A DNA stretch of 64,000 nucleotides from Paenibacillus sp. FSL K6-3182 (GTDB taxonomy: Bacteria; Bacillota; Bacilli; Paenibacillales; Paenibacillaceae): positions 4,025,501-4,089,500 of the forward strand of contig NZ_CP150265.1 in assembly GCF_037976325.1 (NCBI RefSeq), given 5' to 3'. This document shows, one piece after another, positions 1 through 9,063 of the stretch. The number at the start of each line of letters is the position of its first letter. Position 1 is the first letter of the stretch. The position numbers and the translations under genes are program-made. A model generated the notes under the pieces. It was given only the letters and a program-made list of their open reading frames with translations. It did no database searches and was not told the DNA's origin.

Positions 1-817
1 AAGCTTCCCATAACGTTACAATCGGGCTAAAGCCTTGCTCCTGATAGAGGAAATACAACTGCTCCCATTCCTTCAGAAAATCAGCAATAACTTCTTCTCT
101 TGACCATTTCTGCTGGCCGCTGATGCGAAGTGATGTTGCTTTCTCCAGCAATTCCGCTGGGTAATCAGCTTCTTCTAGATTTACGCTAATGCCTATCCCT
201 GCAATAACATATCGAAGTCTTTCGTCTTCTGCTGCTGATTCAAGCAAAATACCGCTAATTTTTTTACCTTCAATTAGCAAATCATTTGGCCATTTAATTC
301 CAATTGGCAGCCCAGTTAAACGCTTCAGGCTGCGGCATAACGCTACCGCTGTCAATAAGGTAAGCTGCGGTGCAAAATGAATCGGTACGGAAGGACGCAG
401 CACCATGCTCATCCAAATGCCTTTGCCGCGCGGCGAGATCCATCCTCGTCCCATACGGCCGCGGCCTTTAACCTGCTGCTCAGCAACAAATAAGGTACCC
501 TCCAAGGCGCCTTCTTCTGCTGCAGCACGTGCAAGATTTTGAGTGGATTCCACCGTTTCAAAATAATGAATATGCTGTCCAAATATGTTGCCCTGCAGCT
601 GATTTTCAAGTTTCACTACAGACAGCATGTCCGGTATGCTTAGAAGTCGATAACCAAGACGTCTTGAAGCTTCAAATTGATAACCAGCCGCTTCAAGCTT
701 GCGAATATGCTTCCATATCGCCGTTCTGCTGACGCCGAGCTCTTGGCTAATGTTTTCTCCCGACACATATTCACCTGGTTTGTCTATAAACAATTGAAGC
801 AAGAGCTCCTGATTCAT
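1..817 (-). CDS. birA: Biotin operon repressor / biotin-protein ligase BirA (3' end outside window)
   Basis: Bifunctional enzyme that makes biotinyl-AMP, attaches biotin to acetyl-CoA carboxylase, and represses biotin genes. About 272 codons are visible before the left edge; the family is usually near 320, so the C-terminal domain is missing here. The first 60 residues form a winged helix-turn-helix (region around GVSRTAIWKHI). The catalytic domain carries the ligase loop GRGRMGRGW near residues 118-126 and IKWPND near 172. Start ATG at 815-817 is preceded by a GGAGGC-type ribosome site. It is the last visible gene of the run from ypjD and follows cca by about 50 bp, the same order as in Bacillus. 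Identification is firm. Confidence 0.95.
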   Translation of the reverse strand, partial: MNQELLLQLFIDKPGEYVSGENISQELGVSRTAIWKHIRKLEAAGYQFEASRRLGYRLLSIPDMLSVVKLENQLQGNIFGQHIHYFETVESTQNLARAAAEEGALEGTLFVAEQQVKGRGRMGRGWISPRGKGIWMSMVLRPSVPIHFAPQLTLLTAVALCRSLKRLTGLPIGIKWPNDLLIEGKKISGILLESAAEDERLRYVIAGIGISVNLEEADYPAELLEKATSLRISGQQKWSREEVIADFLKEWEQLYFLYQEQGFSPIVTLWEA

Positions 818-869
818 CTGCGCGTGCCTCCTAAAATAATGCAAAACAATCTGCTGTGAATGTTATTGT

Positions 870-2147
870 TCATCGCTCGAGCGACGCTTGCTCAAGCAAA
901 ACATTTCGTTCATTCTCAATCTCACCGAGTGCTGTTAGCAATAGTAATTTGCTTAATGTTTCACTAACCCATGGACCAGCATCTCGTTGCAAATGATTTG
1001 TTAGATCCTTGCCGGTCACTTTAAGCTGCTTAAGTGATGAAACGGTCAATAAATCACTCCAGTTCTCCAAACGTCTTAGAAACGCAGCAGTGAAGGCTAG
1101 CTCTTGCTTCTCTAGCGTTCGCATAACATGAATCCATTCGCCGCAAATCCCTTTTCCATAACGAATGACAAGGCTTAACCAGCTCGAGTGAAGCTCACGC
1201 TCATTAGTTTGCGTCGAGACAACTAGCATTTCTTTATGTATCGCTACAATTGTACTTATGGTCTTACTGCGCGTATTTGAAAATTTCAACACTTGCAGCG
1301 CCTGCTGCGCTGCCTCAACAGATAAATGCAACCCTATTGCCAGTGCCGCCCAGCGAGAATCAACAGCTGTCAGCTCATGCAAGCGAGAATAAATCGTTTG
1401 TGCTTGGTCTCCGTGTCCCATCTCTTTCAGCGATAACAATGTTTCTTCATGGAAGGACTCCTTCAAATGAAACAAAAGTCCGCTTGCGGCAACAAAATGC
1501 AGCGCTCTTTGCGGAGCAGTTCCAGCTACCATTTTATCTAGCTCGACTTGCACACGCTCCATCGCAATATAATTTAACAGCTCGCGATAACGAATGACTG
1601 CTTTCCATGTTCGGAGCGAAGGAGTGAGCCTGTAGACGCCAATAAATCTGACCGCTCTTAACATACGAAGCGCATCCTCTTGAAAACGTGCGTTCGGATC
1701 GCCGACTGAGCGAAGCCTCTTGGATTGCAAATCATAAATTCCGCCATATGGATCATAAAGCGTACCATCGCTATAAAGCGCCATCGCGTTCATCGTAAAA
1801 TCACGGCGCAGCAAATCACCGTCAAGTTCGGTAATATAAAGGACACTTTCTGGCTTGCGATGATCCTCATATGCAGATTCTTGCCTAAACGTCGTCACTT
1901 CATATGTGATGTTGTCTTGTATAACCGTTATCGTGCCATGCTGCAAGCCCGTTGGTATGCATCGCTCAAACAGCTCAAGCACCTGCTCTGGACGAGCAGA
2001 TGTAGCGATATCAACGTCTTTGATTGGTATATCTAAATACGTATCACGAACTGCGCCTCCCACAAAAACGGCTTCGAAATGATGCTCTCGAAGCCGCTCA
2101 ATGATAGGCAATGCAGCTATGATCGGTGTTGATAATGAAAGCTGCAT
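870..2147 (-). CDS. cca: CCA tRNA nucleotidyltransferase
   Basis: Adds or repairs the 3' CCA of tRNA. The N-terminal nucleotidyltransferase head shows VGGAVRD followed by the metal-binding DVDIAT, then the RRDFTMNAMA motif and an RLLRAVRF-like segment (ALRMLRAVRF) typical of the class II poly-A polymerase/CCA family; the rest is helical neck and body. About 425 aa, normal length. A GTG three codons upstream is in frame, but it lies inside the AGAGGTG ribosome site, so the ATG at 2147 is preferred. The gene lies 30 bp downstream of bshA and upstream of birA in a conserved Bacilli gene string. Essentially certain at family level. Confidence 0.95.
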   Translation of the reverse strand: MQLSLSTPIIAALPIIERLREHHFEAVFVGGAVRDTYLDIPIKDVDIATSARPEQVLELFERCIPTGLQHGTITVIQDNITYEVTTFRQESAYEDHRKPESVLYITELDGDLLRRDFTMNAMALYSDGTLYDPYGGIYDLQSKRLRSVGDPNARFQEDALRMLRAVRFIGVYRLTPSLRTWKAVIRYRELLNYIAMERVQVELDKMVAGTAPQRALHFVAASGLLFHLKESFHEETLLSLKEMGHGDQAQTIYSRLHELTAVDSRWAALAIGLHLSVEAAQQALQVLKFSNTRSKTISTIVAIHKEMLVVSTQTNERELHSSWLSLVIRYGKGICGEWIHVMRTLEKQELAFTAAFLRRLENWSDLLTVSSLKQLKVTGKDLTNHLQRDAGPWVSETLSKLLLLTALGEIENERNVLLEQASLER

Positions 2148-2177
2148 GTCATACACCTCTTCTTGCAGGGGAAATGA

Positions 2178-3344
2178 TTAGCTATCGCTGCAAACAGCGA
2201 TTGGCAAATCTGCCTCTATGCCGAGTACCCGATAATAGATCTGCTCATATTGTGTTGTAATTACGTCATTACAAAACTCGTTTCTTGCTCTAAACATACA
2301 AGCCTGCTTAAACTGCTCATGCAGCTTCTCATTCGTAAGCAGCCTCTCCGTATTTTTAGCCATATCTTCGACATCGCCGATCTCTGACAAAAATCCAGTT
2401 TCTCCATGGGTAACAAGCTCCGGAATACCACCAGCGTTAGAACCAATAGTTGGAACGCCGCAAGCCATTGCCTCAAGCGCAACAAGCCCGAAGCTTTCTT
2501 TCTCTGATGGAAGCAACAGCACATCTGCCATTGAAATGACTTGTGCAACATCCTCTTGCTTGCCCAGAAAATGGACACGGTCTTCAAGGCCAAGCTGGCG
2601 AATGCGGCATTGAATTTTTGAGAGCTCAGGTCCTTCACCAACTAAGAGAAGTTTCGAAGGAACCTTTTCGGAAACGCGAGCAAATATTTCAACTACATCC
2701 CCAACTCGTTTAACCGGACGGAAATTAGAAATATGCATCAAAATTTTCTCATTAGGAGCCGCATAATCAGCTCGCAAGGAAACGGCATCGCGTGGATAAT
2801 AAACACGTTTATCAACAAAATTATAGGTTAAATCAATTGGTGTCGTAATATCAAGCAGTTGTCTAGTCTCTTGAATCAGATCCCTTGAAACGGCAGTTAC
2901 AGCGTCGCTTTGATGGATCGCAAGACGAATTAAAGCTTTTAACGATTCATCCTGAGCCAGCACCGTTATGTCCGTGCCATGCAGCGTTGTGACCGTTTTT
3001 AAGCCATCGCCATTCATCTGCTTCGCCAAATAGGCGCAAACCGCATGAGGCACCGCATAATGGACATGAAGCAAGTCAAGCTGCTGCATTTTTGCTACCT
3101 GTGCCATCTTGCTTGCTAAAGCTAGATCATAAGGGGGGTAACGAAACACATAATAATCATTAACTTCTACCTCATGATAAAAAATATTTTTATTAAAGTG
3201 TCCTAATCGAAAAGGAATACTGTGTGTAATAAAATGAATTTCATGACCACGTTCTGCCAGTAATTTACCTAATTCGGTTGCAACTACGCCCGATCCGCCC
3301 AAGGTAGGATAACAGGTAATACCAATCTTTAATTTTCTCGCCAC
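2178..3344 (-). CDS. bshA: N-acetyl-alpha-D-glucosaminyl L-malate synthase BshA
   Basis: First step of bacillithiol synthesis: transfers GlcNAc from UDP-GlcNAc to L-malate. GT4 glycosyltransferase, 388 aa. The N-terminal Rossmann domain starts with the glycine-rich PTLGGSGVVATELG; the C-terminal nucleotide-sugar site has the EX7E motif (EKESFGLVALE) followed by AMACGVP. Start is GTG at 3344 behind AGGAGGTG with 8-nt spacing. bshB1, which acts next, lies 64 bp upstream on the same strand, supporting the pathway assignment over a generic glycosyltransferase. bshC is not in this window. Confidence 0.95.
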   Translation of the reverse strand: MARKLKIGITCYPTLGGSGVVATELGKLLAERGHEIHFITHSIPFRLGHFNKNIFYHEVEVNDYYVFRYPPYDLALASKMAQVAKMQQLDLLHVHYAVPHAVCAYLAKQMNGDGLKTVTTLHGTDITVLAQDESLKALIRLAIHQSDAVTAVSRDLIQETRQLLDITTPIDLTYNFVDKRVYYPRDAVSLRADYAAPNEKILMHISNFRPVKRVGDVVEIFARVSEKVPSKLLLVGEGPELSKIQCRIRQLGLEDRVHFLGKQEDVAQVISMADVLLLPSEKESFGLVALEAMACGVPTIGSNAGGIPELVTHGETGFLSEIGDVEDMAKNTERLLTNEKLHEQFKQACMFRARNEFCNDVITTQYEQIYYRVLGIEADLPIAVCSDS

Positions 3345-3408
3345 TGTTGTCGCACCTCCTGTGTTCGTTACGTATAACTATTGTATTACACAAGAGCTGT
3401 ACGAATTG

Positions 3409-4104
3409 TCAAAAATATTGTATGGCGTGAGGACGCTTAATTGCGAAACCCTCTGCATATGCCCAGCCTCTTGCTTGTCCAAGCAATGAATCACGTGCTT
3501 CTACTCGTTCTATGTAATGATTCGTTAATGGCGTAGCCACTCGGTCGGAGCCTGCTGCCGCATCGAATTGTGAACGGTAAGCAAGCAGCGCGTTTCTTTT
3601 GGTTGCTTGAAAATCACTAATATCAACGGTTAACGATACTTGATCCACATCATTTATATAGTAATAAATAAGCTGTGATACCTGTACGGCAGGCAGCTCC
3701 GGCATATAGCGGCGCAGCTTGGCGTTAAACACAGCTTCTTCAATTAATCTACTGCAAGCCACATGATCGGGATGACGATCTACCCAGTAAGGGGCAAATA
3801 CAACCCGCGGCTTAAAATAACGAATTTCTGCTACAATACGTTCGATTTGATCGCGTGAAGGCTCCAAACCCCGATCAGGCAAACCCAAATTAGTACGAGC
3901 ATGCAGTCCAAGCACTTTGGATGCTTGATCCGCTTCTTGTTTCCTCAGCTCAACCGTTCCGTTTGAAGACATCTCTGCCATCGTTAAATCACATATGCCG
4001 ACCTTATAGCCAGCTTGTATATGTTTGGCGATGGTACCGCCCATTCCAATTTCAGCATCATCCGCATGAGCGCCAAAAACGAGAATATCGAGTTCTGTCG
4101 TCAT
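3409..4104 (-). CDS. bshB1: Bacillithiol biosynthesis deacetylase BshB1
   Basis: Zinc-dependent deacetylase of the LmbE/PIG-L family that removes the acetyl group from GlcNAc-malate in bacillithiol synthesis. 231 aa. The metal site motif AHADDAEIG near residue 12 (family form AHPDDxExG, here Ala-Asp in place of Pro-Asp) and the downstream DRHPDHVA supply the expected His/Asp ligands. Its ATG overlaps the mgsA stop by one base (TAATG), so the two are translationally coupled. Order mgsA-bshB1-bshA is the Bacillus order. Confident. Confidence 0.94.
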   Translation of the reverse strand: MTTELDILVFGAHADDAEIGMGGTIAKHIQAGYKVGICDLTMAEMSSNGTVELRKQEADQASKVLGLHARTNLGLPDRGLEPSRDQIERIVAEIRYFKPRVVFAPYWVDRHPDHVACSRLIEEAVFNAKLRRYMPELPAVQVSQLIYYYINDVDQVSLTVDISDFQATKRNALLAYRSQFDAAAGSDRVATPLTNHYIERVEARDSLLGQARGWAYAEGFAIKRPHAIQYF

Positions 4105-4523
4105 TATTCAATACCTGGTTTATATTTATGGACAAGCTCTCGCCAAGCAAAATCACCGCGTTCAAGTGCTTTAACCAGCAGTTCAGCAGACGCTACGTTA
4201 GTAGCAACCGGTATGCCTTGTACATCGCATAAACGCAGCAAAGCAATAATATCCGGCTCATGAGGTTGTGCCATTAATGGGTCGCGTAAGAAGATAATTA
4301 AATCCATTTCATTTTGGGCAACCATCGCACCGATTTGTTGATCGCCGCCGAGCGGGCCTGACATGAACCGATGAATGGACAAGTTCGTTTGTTCCATTAT
4401 CCGTGTTCCCGTCGTGCCAGTAGAGTATAGCTTATGCGGTACAAATACTTTCTCATAAGCGATTACGAAATTAACGATTTCTTCCTTCTTCCGATCATGC
4501 GCAATAAATGCAATATTCAACAT
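4104..4523 (-). CDS. mgsA: Methylglyoxal synthase
   Basis: Converts dihydroxyacetone phosphate to methylglyoxal and phosphate, a bypass of lower glycolysis. 139 aa, normal size. The single-domain MGS fold opens with [12 protein letters not shown]; the phosphate loop STGTTG (residues about 36-41) and the catalytic aspartate region [11 protein letters not shown] are intact. It lies 30 bp downstream of dapB. Bacillithiol detoxifies methylglyoxal, so co-transcription with bshB1 and bshA is biologically sensible as well as conserved. Confidence 0.95.
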   Translation of the reverse strand: MLNIAFIAHDRKKEEIVNFVIAYEKVFVPHKLYSTGTTGTRIMEQTNLSIHRFMSGPLGGDQQIGAMVAQNEMDLIIFLRDPLMAQPHEPDIIALLRLCDVQGIPVATNVASAELLVKALERGDFAWRELVHKYKPGIE

Positions 4524-4552
4524 GCGGTTCCCCTCTCCTGCTGCCTAATAAT

Positions 4553-5368
4553 CTAATCCATAATATGTTCAAATCCGTAAATTAAACCGCTGTATGTCAT
4601 TACCTTCTTCACAGCCACGTTTACACCAGGCATATAGCCTGCGCGATCATAGGAATCATGACGAATTTTGAGCGTTTGTCCATGGCCGCCAAACACAACC
4701 TCTTGTTGAGCAAATACACCAGGAAGCCTAACGCTATGTATACGGAATCCGTTGTAATAGCCGCCGCGCGCACCTTCAATGACTTCTTCCTCATTCGGGT
4801 TGCCCTGACGGAACTCTTTACGCACTTGTGAGATCAACTCCGCTGTTTTTATGGAAGTGCCCGAAGGTGCATCCAGCTTTTGATCTCCATGATATTCTAT
4901 AATTTCAACATGAGGCAAATATTTTGATGCTTCTGCAGCGAACTTCATCATCAGAATCGCTCCGATGGAGAAGTTAGGGGCGATTAAACCGCCGATTCCT
5001 TTTTCGAGGCAAAGCTCGTCCAGCTCCACGATCTGTTCAGGCGTAAAACCCGTTGTCCCCATAATAGGACGTACTCCTAAATCAATTGCCGTCTTCGTAT
5101 GGCCATATGCCATCTGAGGAATGGTGAAATCAACGAGTACATCGGCTTGAGCACCTTGAAGTGCTTCCTCAAGTGTTGCACTAACTATAACTCCAGTATT
5201 AGCTTTCCCTGCAAATATACCCGCATCTACAGGACCAGCAGATGGAGCGACGGCCGCCACCAATTGAAGCGACTCGTCCTCCAGCACCATTTTTACAACT
5301 TCGCGTCCCATTCTTCCACTTGCACCAGCTACTGCCACGCGTATTTTTTGTGTCGTCAACTTTATCAC
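4553..5368 (-). CDS. dapB: 4-hydroxy-tetrahydrodipicolinate reductase DapB
   Basis: NAD(P)H-dependent reductase of lysine, diaminopimelate and dipicolinate synthesis. 271 aa. N-terminal Rossmann motif VAGASGRMG at residues about 13-21, then the catalytic segment EYHGDQKLDAPSGTS, which keeps the catalytic His and Lys and the DAPSGT substrate loop; the second His seen in E. coli is Gly here. The start is probably GTG, overlapping the TGA of the upstream TPR gene (GTGA), so translation is coupled. Neighbours match Bacillus ypjD-dapB-mgsA except for the inserted TPR gene. Confidence 0.94.
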   Translation of the reverse strand: MIKLTTQKIRVAVAGASGRMGREVVKMVLEDESLQLVAAVAPSAGPVDAGIFAGKANTGVIVSATLEEALQGAQADVLVDFTIPQMAYGHTKTAIDLGVRPIMGTTGFTPEQIVELDELCLEKGIGGLIAPNFSIGAILMMKFAAEASKYLPHVEIIEYHGDQKLDAPSGTSIKTAELISQVRKEFRQGNPNEEEVIEGARGGYYNGFRIHSVRLPGVFAQQEVVFGGHGQTLKIRHDSYDRAGYMPGVNVAVKKVMTYSGLIYGFEHIMD

Positions 5369-5907
5369 CTGTTCCTTTTTCTTTTTGCATCCAATTGAAA
5401 TCGCAGCATTCGCCTCTTACGATTAACGTCAGCAAAGAGCCTTCTCGCTGCCGAATGGCTGGGATCGAGCCTCATTGCTTCCCTCGCATTAATAACCGCT
5501 TTATCGTATTGGCTAAGCGATGCATACAAAACGCCAAGCGTATAAAATGCATCGAAGCTTAATGGGTCAAGCAGTGCTGCTCTCTCAAGTAACGGTGCTG
5601 CCTCATGGAGCTCAGGCGGTACTTTGGCCAGCAAAAAATTAGCCTCCGCTTGCAAAATTCCGGCTTCTACGGTTTGAAGATGATATCTATATTCCGCAAG
5701 CTCGGGCGCAAGCCTAACGGCTGATTCTGCATGCTGCTTCGCTTTTGTCCATTTACCGCTTCGTGCGCAAGATACGGCGCATGTATGATAATAGAATGCA
5801 TTTTCCGGTTCAACCTCAATGGCTTTCTCAAACCAATATATCGCTTGCTCGAAATCACTATTAAAGATGAATTCATAAGCCTTTTTCATGCAGCTCTCTC
5901 CATCCAT
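5365..5907 (-). CDS. Tetratricopeptide repeat protein
   Basis: About 180 aa of TPR-like helical repeats: visible units are FEQAIYWFEKAIEVEP, WTKAKQHAESAVRLAP and YDKAVINAREAMRLDP, each ending in the typical P after a 34-residue period. No signal peptide or membrane segment, so a cytoplasmic scaffold is likely; partner unknown. ATG at 5907 follows AAGGAGG with 8-nt spacing; ATG at 5889 is an alternative. It lies between ypjD and dapB, an insertion relative to the Bacillus subtilis order, and overlaps dapB by four bases. The basic tail (KRKRNR) is unusual. Confidence 0.8.
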   Translation of the reverse strand: MDGESCMKKAYEFIFNSDFEQAIYWFEKAIEVEPENAFYYHTCAVSCARSGKWTKAKQHAESAVRLAPELAEYRYHLQTVEAGILQAEANFLLAKVPPELHEAAPLLERAALLDPLSFDAFYTLGVLYASLSQYDKAVINAREAMRLDPSHSAARRLFADVNRKRRMLRFQLDAKRKRNR

Positions 5908-5961
5908 CCGCCCATCCTCCTTGTACACAGGTTGATGGTACAGCATATGTATGGAGCTTGT

Positions 5962-6297
5962 TTACTGTTCGGTTATTTTCTTCGTCCACCGATTCGCATC
6001 GCGAGTAGTGAATTTATGCATAACCTTATTATGCGCTTCGGTTAAATCTATATTGAGGGAATTCGCGAAGCAAGAAAGAATAAATAAAATATCACCAAGC
6101 TCCATTTCAACGGAATTATCCGCTTCATCGGCTTTTTTAGGTTTTTCGCCGTAGAAATGGTTTACTTCACGAGCAAGCTCGCCCACTTCTTCGGACATTC
6201 TAGCCATCAAAGCAAGAGGACTGAAATAACCTTCTTTAAATTGAGAAATATAATCATCAACTTCTCGCTGAATATCTGATAACGTTTTTTCCGACAT
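5962..6297 (-). CDS. ypjD: MazG-like nucleotide pyrophosphohydrolase (YpjD)
   Basis: Small all-alpha NTP pyrophosphohydrolase of the MazG/dUTPase-2 type, 111 aa. The metal-binding ExxE and ExxxD pattern is visible as EEVGELAREVNHFYG and MELGDILFILSCFAN. Start ATG at 6297 has AAAGGA nine bases upstream; a longer reading frame upstream lacks a ribosome site. It is the first gene of the run towards birA, as in Bacillus, separated from ypjB by a long hairpin terminator. Confidence 0.9.
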   Translation of the reverse strand: MSEKTLSDIQREVDDYISQFKEGYFSPLALMARMSEEVGELAREVNHFYGEKPKKADEADNSVEMELGDILFILSCFANSLNIDLTEAHNKVMHKFTTRDANRWTKKITEQ

Positions 6298-6395
6298 CTG
6301 TACATTTCCTTTCTGTCGATAGCTATACATTCATATGTTAACTTAAAGACGCAAATAAAATCAATGTTTTTAAATTGCTTTCTTTAGATAGCAAA

Positions 6396-6467
6396 AAAGT
6401 CGTCTATTGCATCATTCTGCAGCAACTAATTTGGCTGCTAAAAATGAATGTGAGCAATATCGACTTT
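6396..6467 (-). terminator. Long three-segment hairpin terminator after ypjB
   Basis: On the minus strand, outer arms AAAGTCG/CGACTTT, middle arms CATTC/GAATG and ATTGC/GCAAT, and inner arms GCAGC/GCTGC nest into one long stem, followed by a run of six T. It sits directly after the ypjB stop and before ypjD. Confidence 0.75.
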
Positions 6468-6540
6468 CATGTCTTTATTCTAATCATTGCTTCAAAAAAA
6501 CAATGCATTTACATATCATTTAGGATATATCATCTACCCA

Positions 6541-7410
6541 TTAGGAAATAGGCTTGACTCCAAAAGGATTTTCTTTATATTTTCTCCAGCCTGTGTATGT
6601 AAGAATGGCTGAAATAAATGCGCCTAATAAAAGTGTCCAGCGCAAAGGATTCGAAATAGGCACTGCTGCGACAACGGGAACATCCGCTTCTAATTGATTC
6701 TGATTAAACATTCGAGTGAGTGTATCCTTTAGTTCCTGCACTGATCGATTAATGCTGGCGACATTATTTTTATCTTTGCGAGATGCTTCCAGCAGTCGAT
6801 TCGTATACTGAATTCGCTCCATCAACTCTGTTTCATGCTTGCTCCCGTACATCATACTGACAGCAGGTTTAATACGATCTGCATGTTTTTCCAAGCTTAT
6901 CATTACAGCTCGTGCTGCTATAGCACCATCATCAGTTTGGCGCTTCCAAGCTTTTTCCACACGTGAAATATCATCCAGCATGATTTTCTCATATTGCAGC
7001 CACAAGGCGTTATTAGGCCTTGCAAGAGCATCAGCAGTTAATTTAATTCGGGCTGCCTCTACAAACCAGCTTGTCCCAAGTGAGCCTTTAATGAGCGTTT
7101 TCTCAATTGTATTGACATCTCGTTCAACAGCTTGCCACCCTTCGGCATTACCAGCTGCATATTTAAGTTCACCATCAACCAATTGCTGAAGCTGTTGGAC
7201 ATATTGATAAGCTGCTTGTCGATTATTTGTATAAGCCGCTTCATATAATGAGCTTGCAATATTATCCATCCGTTGAACCTGTTTACTTGGATCTGGCGTC
7301 AGCCGGGACGCAAAAGCTTGAAGACTAGCTCCGCTGCCCCAGACTAAATTAGCATAACCTATCGTCATGACGATACATACGACGAATGGAATAATAAAAC
7401 GTATCTTCAT
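6541..7410 (-). CDS. ypjB: Sporulation protein YpjB
   Basis: Membrane-anchored protein of unknown molecular role, named from the Bacillus sporulation gene ypjB. About 289 aa: N-terminal signal segment (IIPFVVCIVMTIGYA), a long helical extracellular region and a C-terminal membrane helix near residues 260-280 (WTLLLGAFISAILTYTG), then a short tail. ATG at 7410 directly follows GGGGGGAT. Its start region is buried in an 11-bp inverted repeat that begins 3 nt after the ypjA stop. Position between ypjA and ypjD fits the Bacillus order. Confidence 0.85.
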   Translation of the reverse strand: MKIRFIIPFVVCIVMTIGYANLVWGSGASLQAFASRLTPDPSKQVQRMDNIASSLYEAAYTNNRQAAYQYVQQLQQLVDGELKYAAGNAEGWQAVERDVNTIEKTLIKGSLGTSWFVEAARIKLTADALARPNNALWLQYEKIMLDDISRVEKAWKRQTDDGAIAARAVMISLEKHADRIKPAVSMMYGSKHETELMERIQYTNRLLEASRKDKNNVASINRSVQELKDTLTRMFNQNQLEADVPVVAAVPISNPLRWTLLLGAFISAILTYTGWRKYKENPFGVKPIS

Positions 7411-7450
7411 GGACATCCCCCCATAATACAACTTATGAAGGGATGTCCAT
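7409..7450 (-). promoter_or_regulatory. Inverted repeat burying the ypjB ribosome site and start codon
   Basis: A perfect 11-bp inverted repeat, arms ATGGACATCCC (minus-strand 5' arm at 7440-7450) and GGGATGTCCAT (7409-7419), with a 20-nt loop. The 3' arm contains the ypjB Shine-Dalgarno and ATG. The 5' arm begins 3 nt after the ypjA stop codon, so a ribosome finishing ypjA could open it. Function is inferred. Confidence 0.6.
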
Positions 7451-7452
7451 CG

Positions 7453-8082
7453 TTATACCTTCTTTCTAAAACGCCATACGAGTAATCCAGCTGCTAAACT
7501 AAAGAAAGACAAACCATAGGTAAATGCACGAACCGCATCCAAATCATCGTACAATTGATCGGCAAGGTATGGAAATATACCATATGTATAATCTACTGTG
7601 TCATTTAGAAGAAGCCATCCTGTAGCTACGATAAGCGAGACAGCACCTGCTTTCATAAATCTGAAAAAAAGCAATGCCTCAAACGCCATTCCAAGATGTG
7701 AAGCCATAAGCATATAATGCTGCCAGTTCAGCTCAGAGCCCTGCCATGCTCCCGCTACAATCATCGATACAGCCCATATGCCGTATTTGACTGAGCATAC
7801 AACAGCTAAACCTTCAATGATGTAACGCAAAATTGTAACAAGGCCGTTTGAACGCTTAGGCGGGAACAAAAAATATAGCAGAGCAATCGTAAAAAACAAA
7901 CTTGCTGTAGGTGAATCGGGTACAAAAACAATTTGCCATACGGGGTGGGTCTCTAGTGTTGCTGCTAATTGTGACTCGTACCAGATGTAGCCATAAACCG
8001 TTCCAAAAAAATTAACAATAAAAAGCAACCATAAAAATGGTCGGCTTAGTAAAAATTCACGGCTCCAAAAAATAGCGAGCAT
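7453..8082 (-). CDS. ypjA: DUF1405 membrane protein YpjA
   Basis: Integral membrane protein of 209 aa with about six hydrophobic helices (for example FLWLLFIVNFFGTVYGYIWY and YFLFPPKRSN between helices 2 and 3). Family DUF1405, function unknown. Always found near qcrABC and ypjB in Bacilli, as here. It ends about 40 nt before ypjB and is separated from qcrC by a terminator hairpin. No catalytic motif is recognisable. Confidence 0.88.
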   Translation of the reverse strand: MLAIFWSREFLLSRPFLWLLFIVNFFGTVYGYIWYESQLAATLETHPVWQIVFVPDSPTASLFFTIALLYFLFPPKRSNGLVTILRYIIEGLAVVCSVKYGIWAVSMIVAGAWQGSELNWQHYMLMASHLGMAFEALLFFRFMKAGAVSLIVATGWLLLNDTVDYTYGIFPYLADQLYDDLDAVRAFTYGLSFFSLAAGLLVWRFRKKV

Positions 8083-8133
8083 AATGAATCACTTCTCCTT
8101 CGCTTTATCATTAAAAAGGACTTTTATTCGAAG

Positions 8134-8166
8134 AAAAACCTGACCGTGTAATACGATCAGGTTTTT
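8134..8166 (-). terminator. Terminator after qcrC
   Basis: Arms AAAAACCTGA and TCAGGTTTTT (8134-8143 and 8157-8166) with T runs on both sides, so it may stop transcription in either direction. It lies between qcrC and ypjA. Confidence 0.75.
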
Positions 8167-8175
8167 TTCGATGAT

Positions 8176-9045
8176 TTATTCTGTTGCCGCTTTTTGTTTG
8201 GACAGCCAAGTCGTCAGCTGATCAATTTCTTCGGCAGATAAAGTATCAGCGAAAGCTGGCATGCCGTTACGTCCATTCGTAACTACTTCTACAAGCTGCT
8301 CTTTCGACAAAACGTCACCAACGCCAACCAAGCTAGGAACAGATCCTTGGCCTTTTAGGTCAGCTGCATGACAGCTGATACATTTTGCTTGCTCAGCAAT
8401 TTTCATTGCTGGATCATTCGCATCAACAAGTGATGCTTCTACTGCTGGTTTCGTGTAGTTCGGACGCTCTTGGCCTGCTAGTGCAGCCTCACGCGCCTTC
8501 TCTTCACGCTCAATATGTTCCGGTACTTGTCCGTTAATTTCAAGCTGATGCTGGTAGTGATCCCAAGAAACAACTGTCAAGTAAACGCAAGCTACAAGTG
8601 TTAGCCCCATCAATGAAGATGCAATCGGACGACGGTAGAAGCGGCGTTCCTTGCCAGTGTCGAGGAATGGTGCTAGCAACAATGCGCCAAACATGACTCC
8701 GGGAATACCTACTGTTCCGAGCAAGATGTAATCTTGCGAAACATATGGGTATTTCAAAAATTGATACAAGAACAAAAAGTACCAGTCCGGCATCGGTATA
8801 AATGCCGCATTCGTTGGATCTGCTGGATAACCAAGTGGTGCTGGCTCAGCAATAACCCATACAAGAAAACCAACCAAAACGACACAGCCGACCATCCATT
8901 CCTTAAGCAGGAAGTTTGGAATAAACGCTTCCGATTTACCTGGAAAAGACGTGTAGTCCGGAGGAATGTTCGGATGGTTGTTTTTCTTAACACGCGAGTC
9001 GCCTACATAGACAACCTTCTCGTTCGAATTATGACCATGCGCCAT
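8176..9045 (-). CDS. qcrC: Menaquinol:cytochrome c reductase, cytochrome b/c subunit QcrC
   Basis: Fusion subunit of the Bacillus-type bc complex: an N-terminal part equal to subunit IV of cytochrome b6f (three membrane helices, first near residues 50-67) and a C-terminal cytochrome c domain with the haem-binding motif CISCH near residue 221. 289 aa, normal size. Last gene of qcrABC, 18 bp after qcrB. The complex passes electrons from menaquinol to cytochrome c in the cytoplasmic membrane. Confidence 0.96.
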   Translation of the reverse strand: MAHGHNSNEKVVYVGDSRVKKNNHPNIPPDYTSFPGKSEAFIPNFLLKEWMVGCVVLVGFLVWVIAEPAPLGYPADPTNAAFIPMPDWYFLFLYQFLKYPYVSQDYILLGTVGIPGVMFGALLLAPFLDTGKERRFYRRPIASSLMGLTLVACVYLTVVSWDHYQHQLEINGQVPEHIEREEKAREAALAGQERPNYTKPAVEASLVDANDPAMKIAEQAKCISCHAADLKGQGSVPSLVGVGDVLSKEQLVEVVTNGRNGMPAFADTLSAEEIDQLTTWLSKQKAATE

Positions 9046-9063
9046 AAGTATGCCTCCCTTCGC

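Noticed and set aside
409..609. 66-codon reading frame on the minus strand
   Set aside because: Lies inside birA in another frame; the birA frame carries all family motifs.
5099..5562. Overlapping plus-strand frames opposite dapB and the TPR gene
   Set aside because: No ribosome sites; dapB and TPR motifs prove the minus-strand reading.
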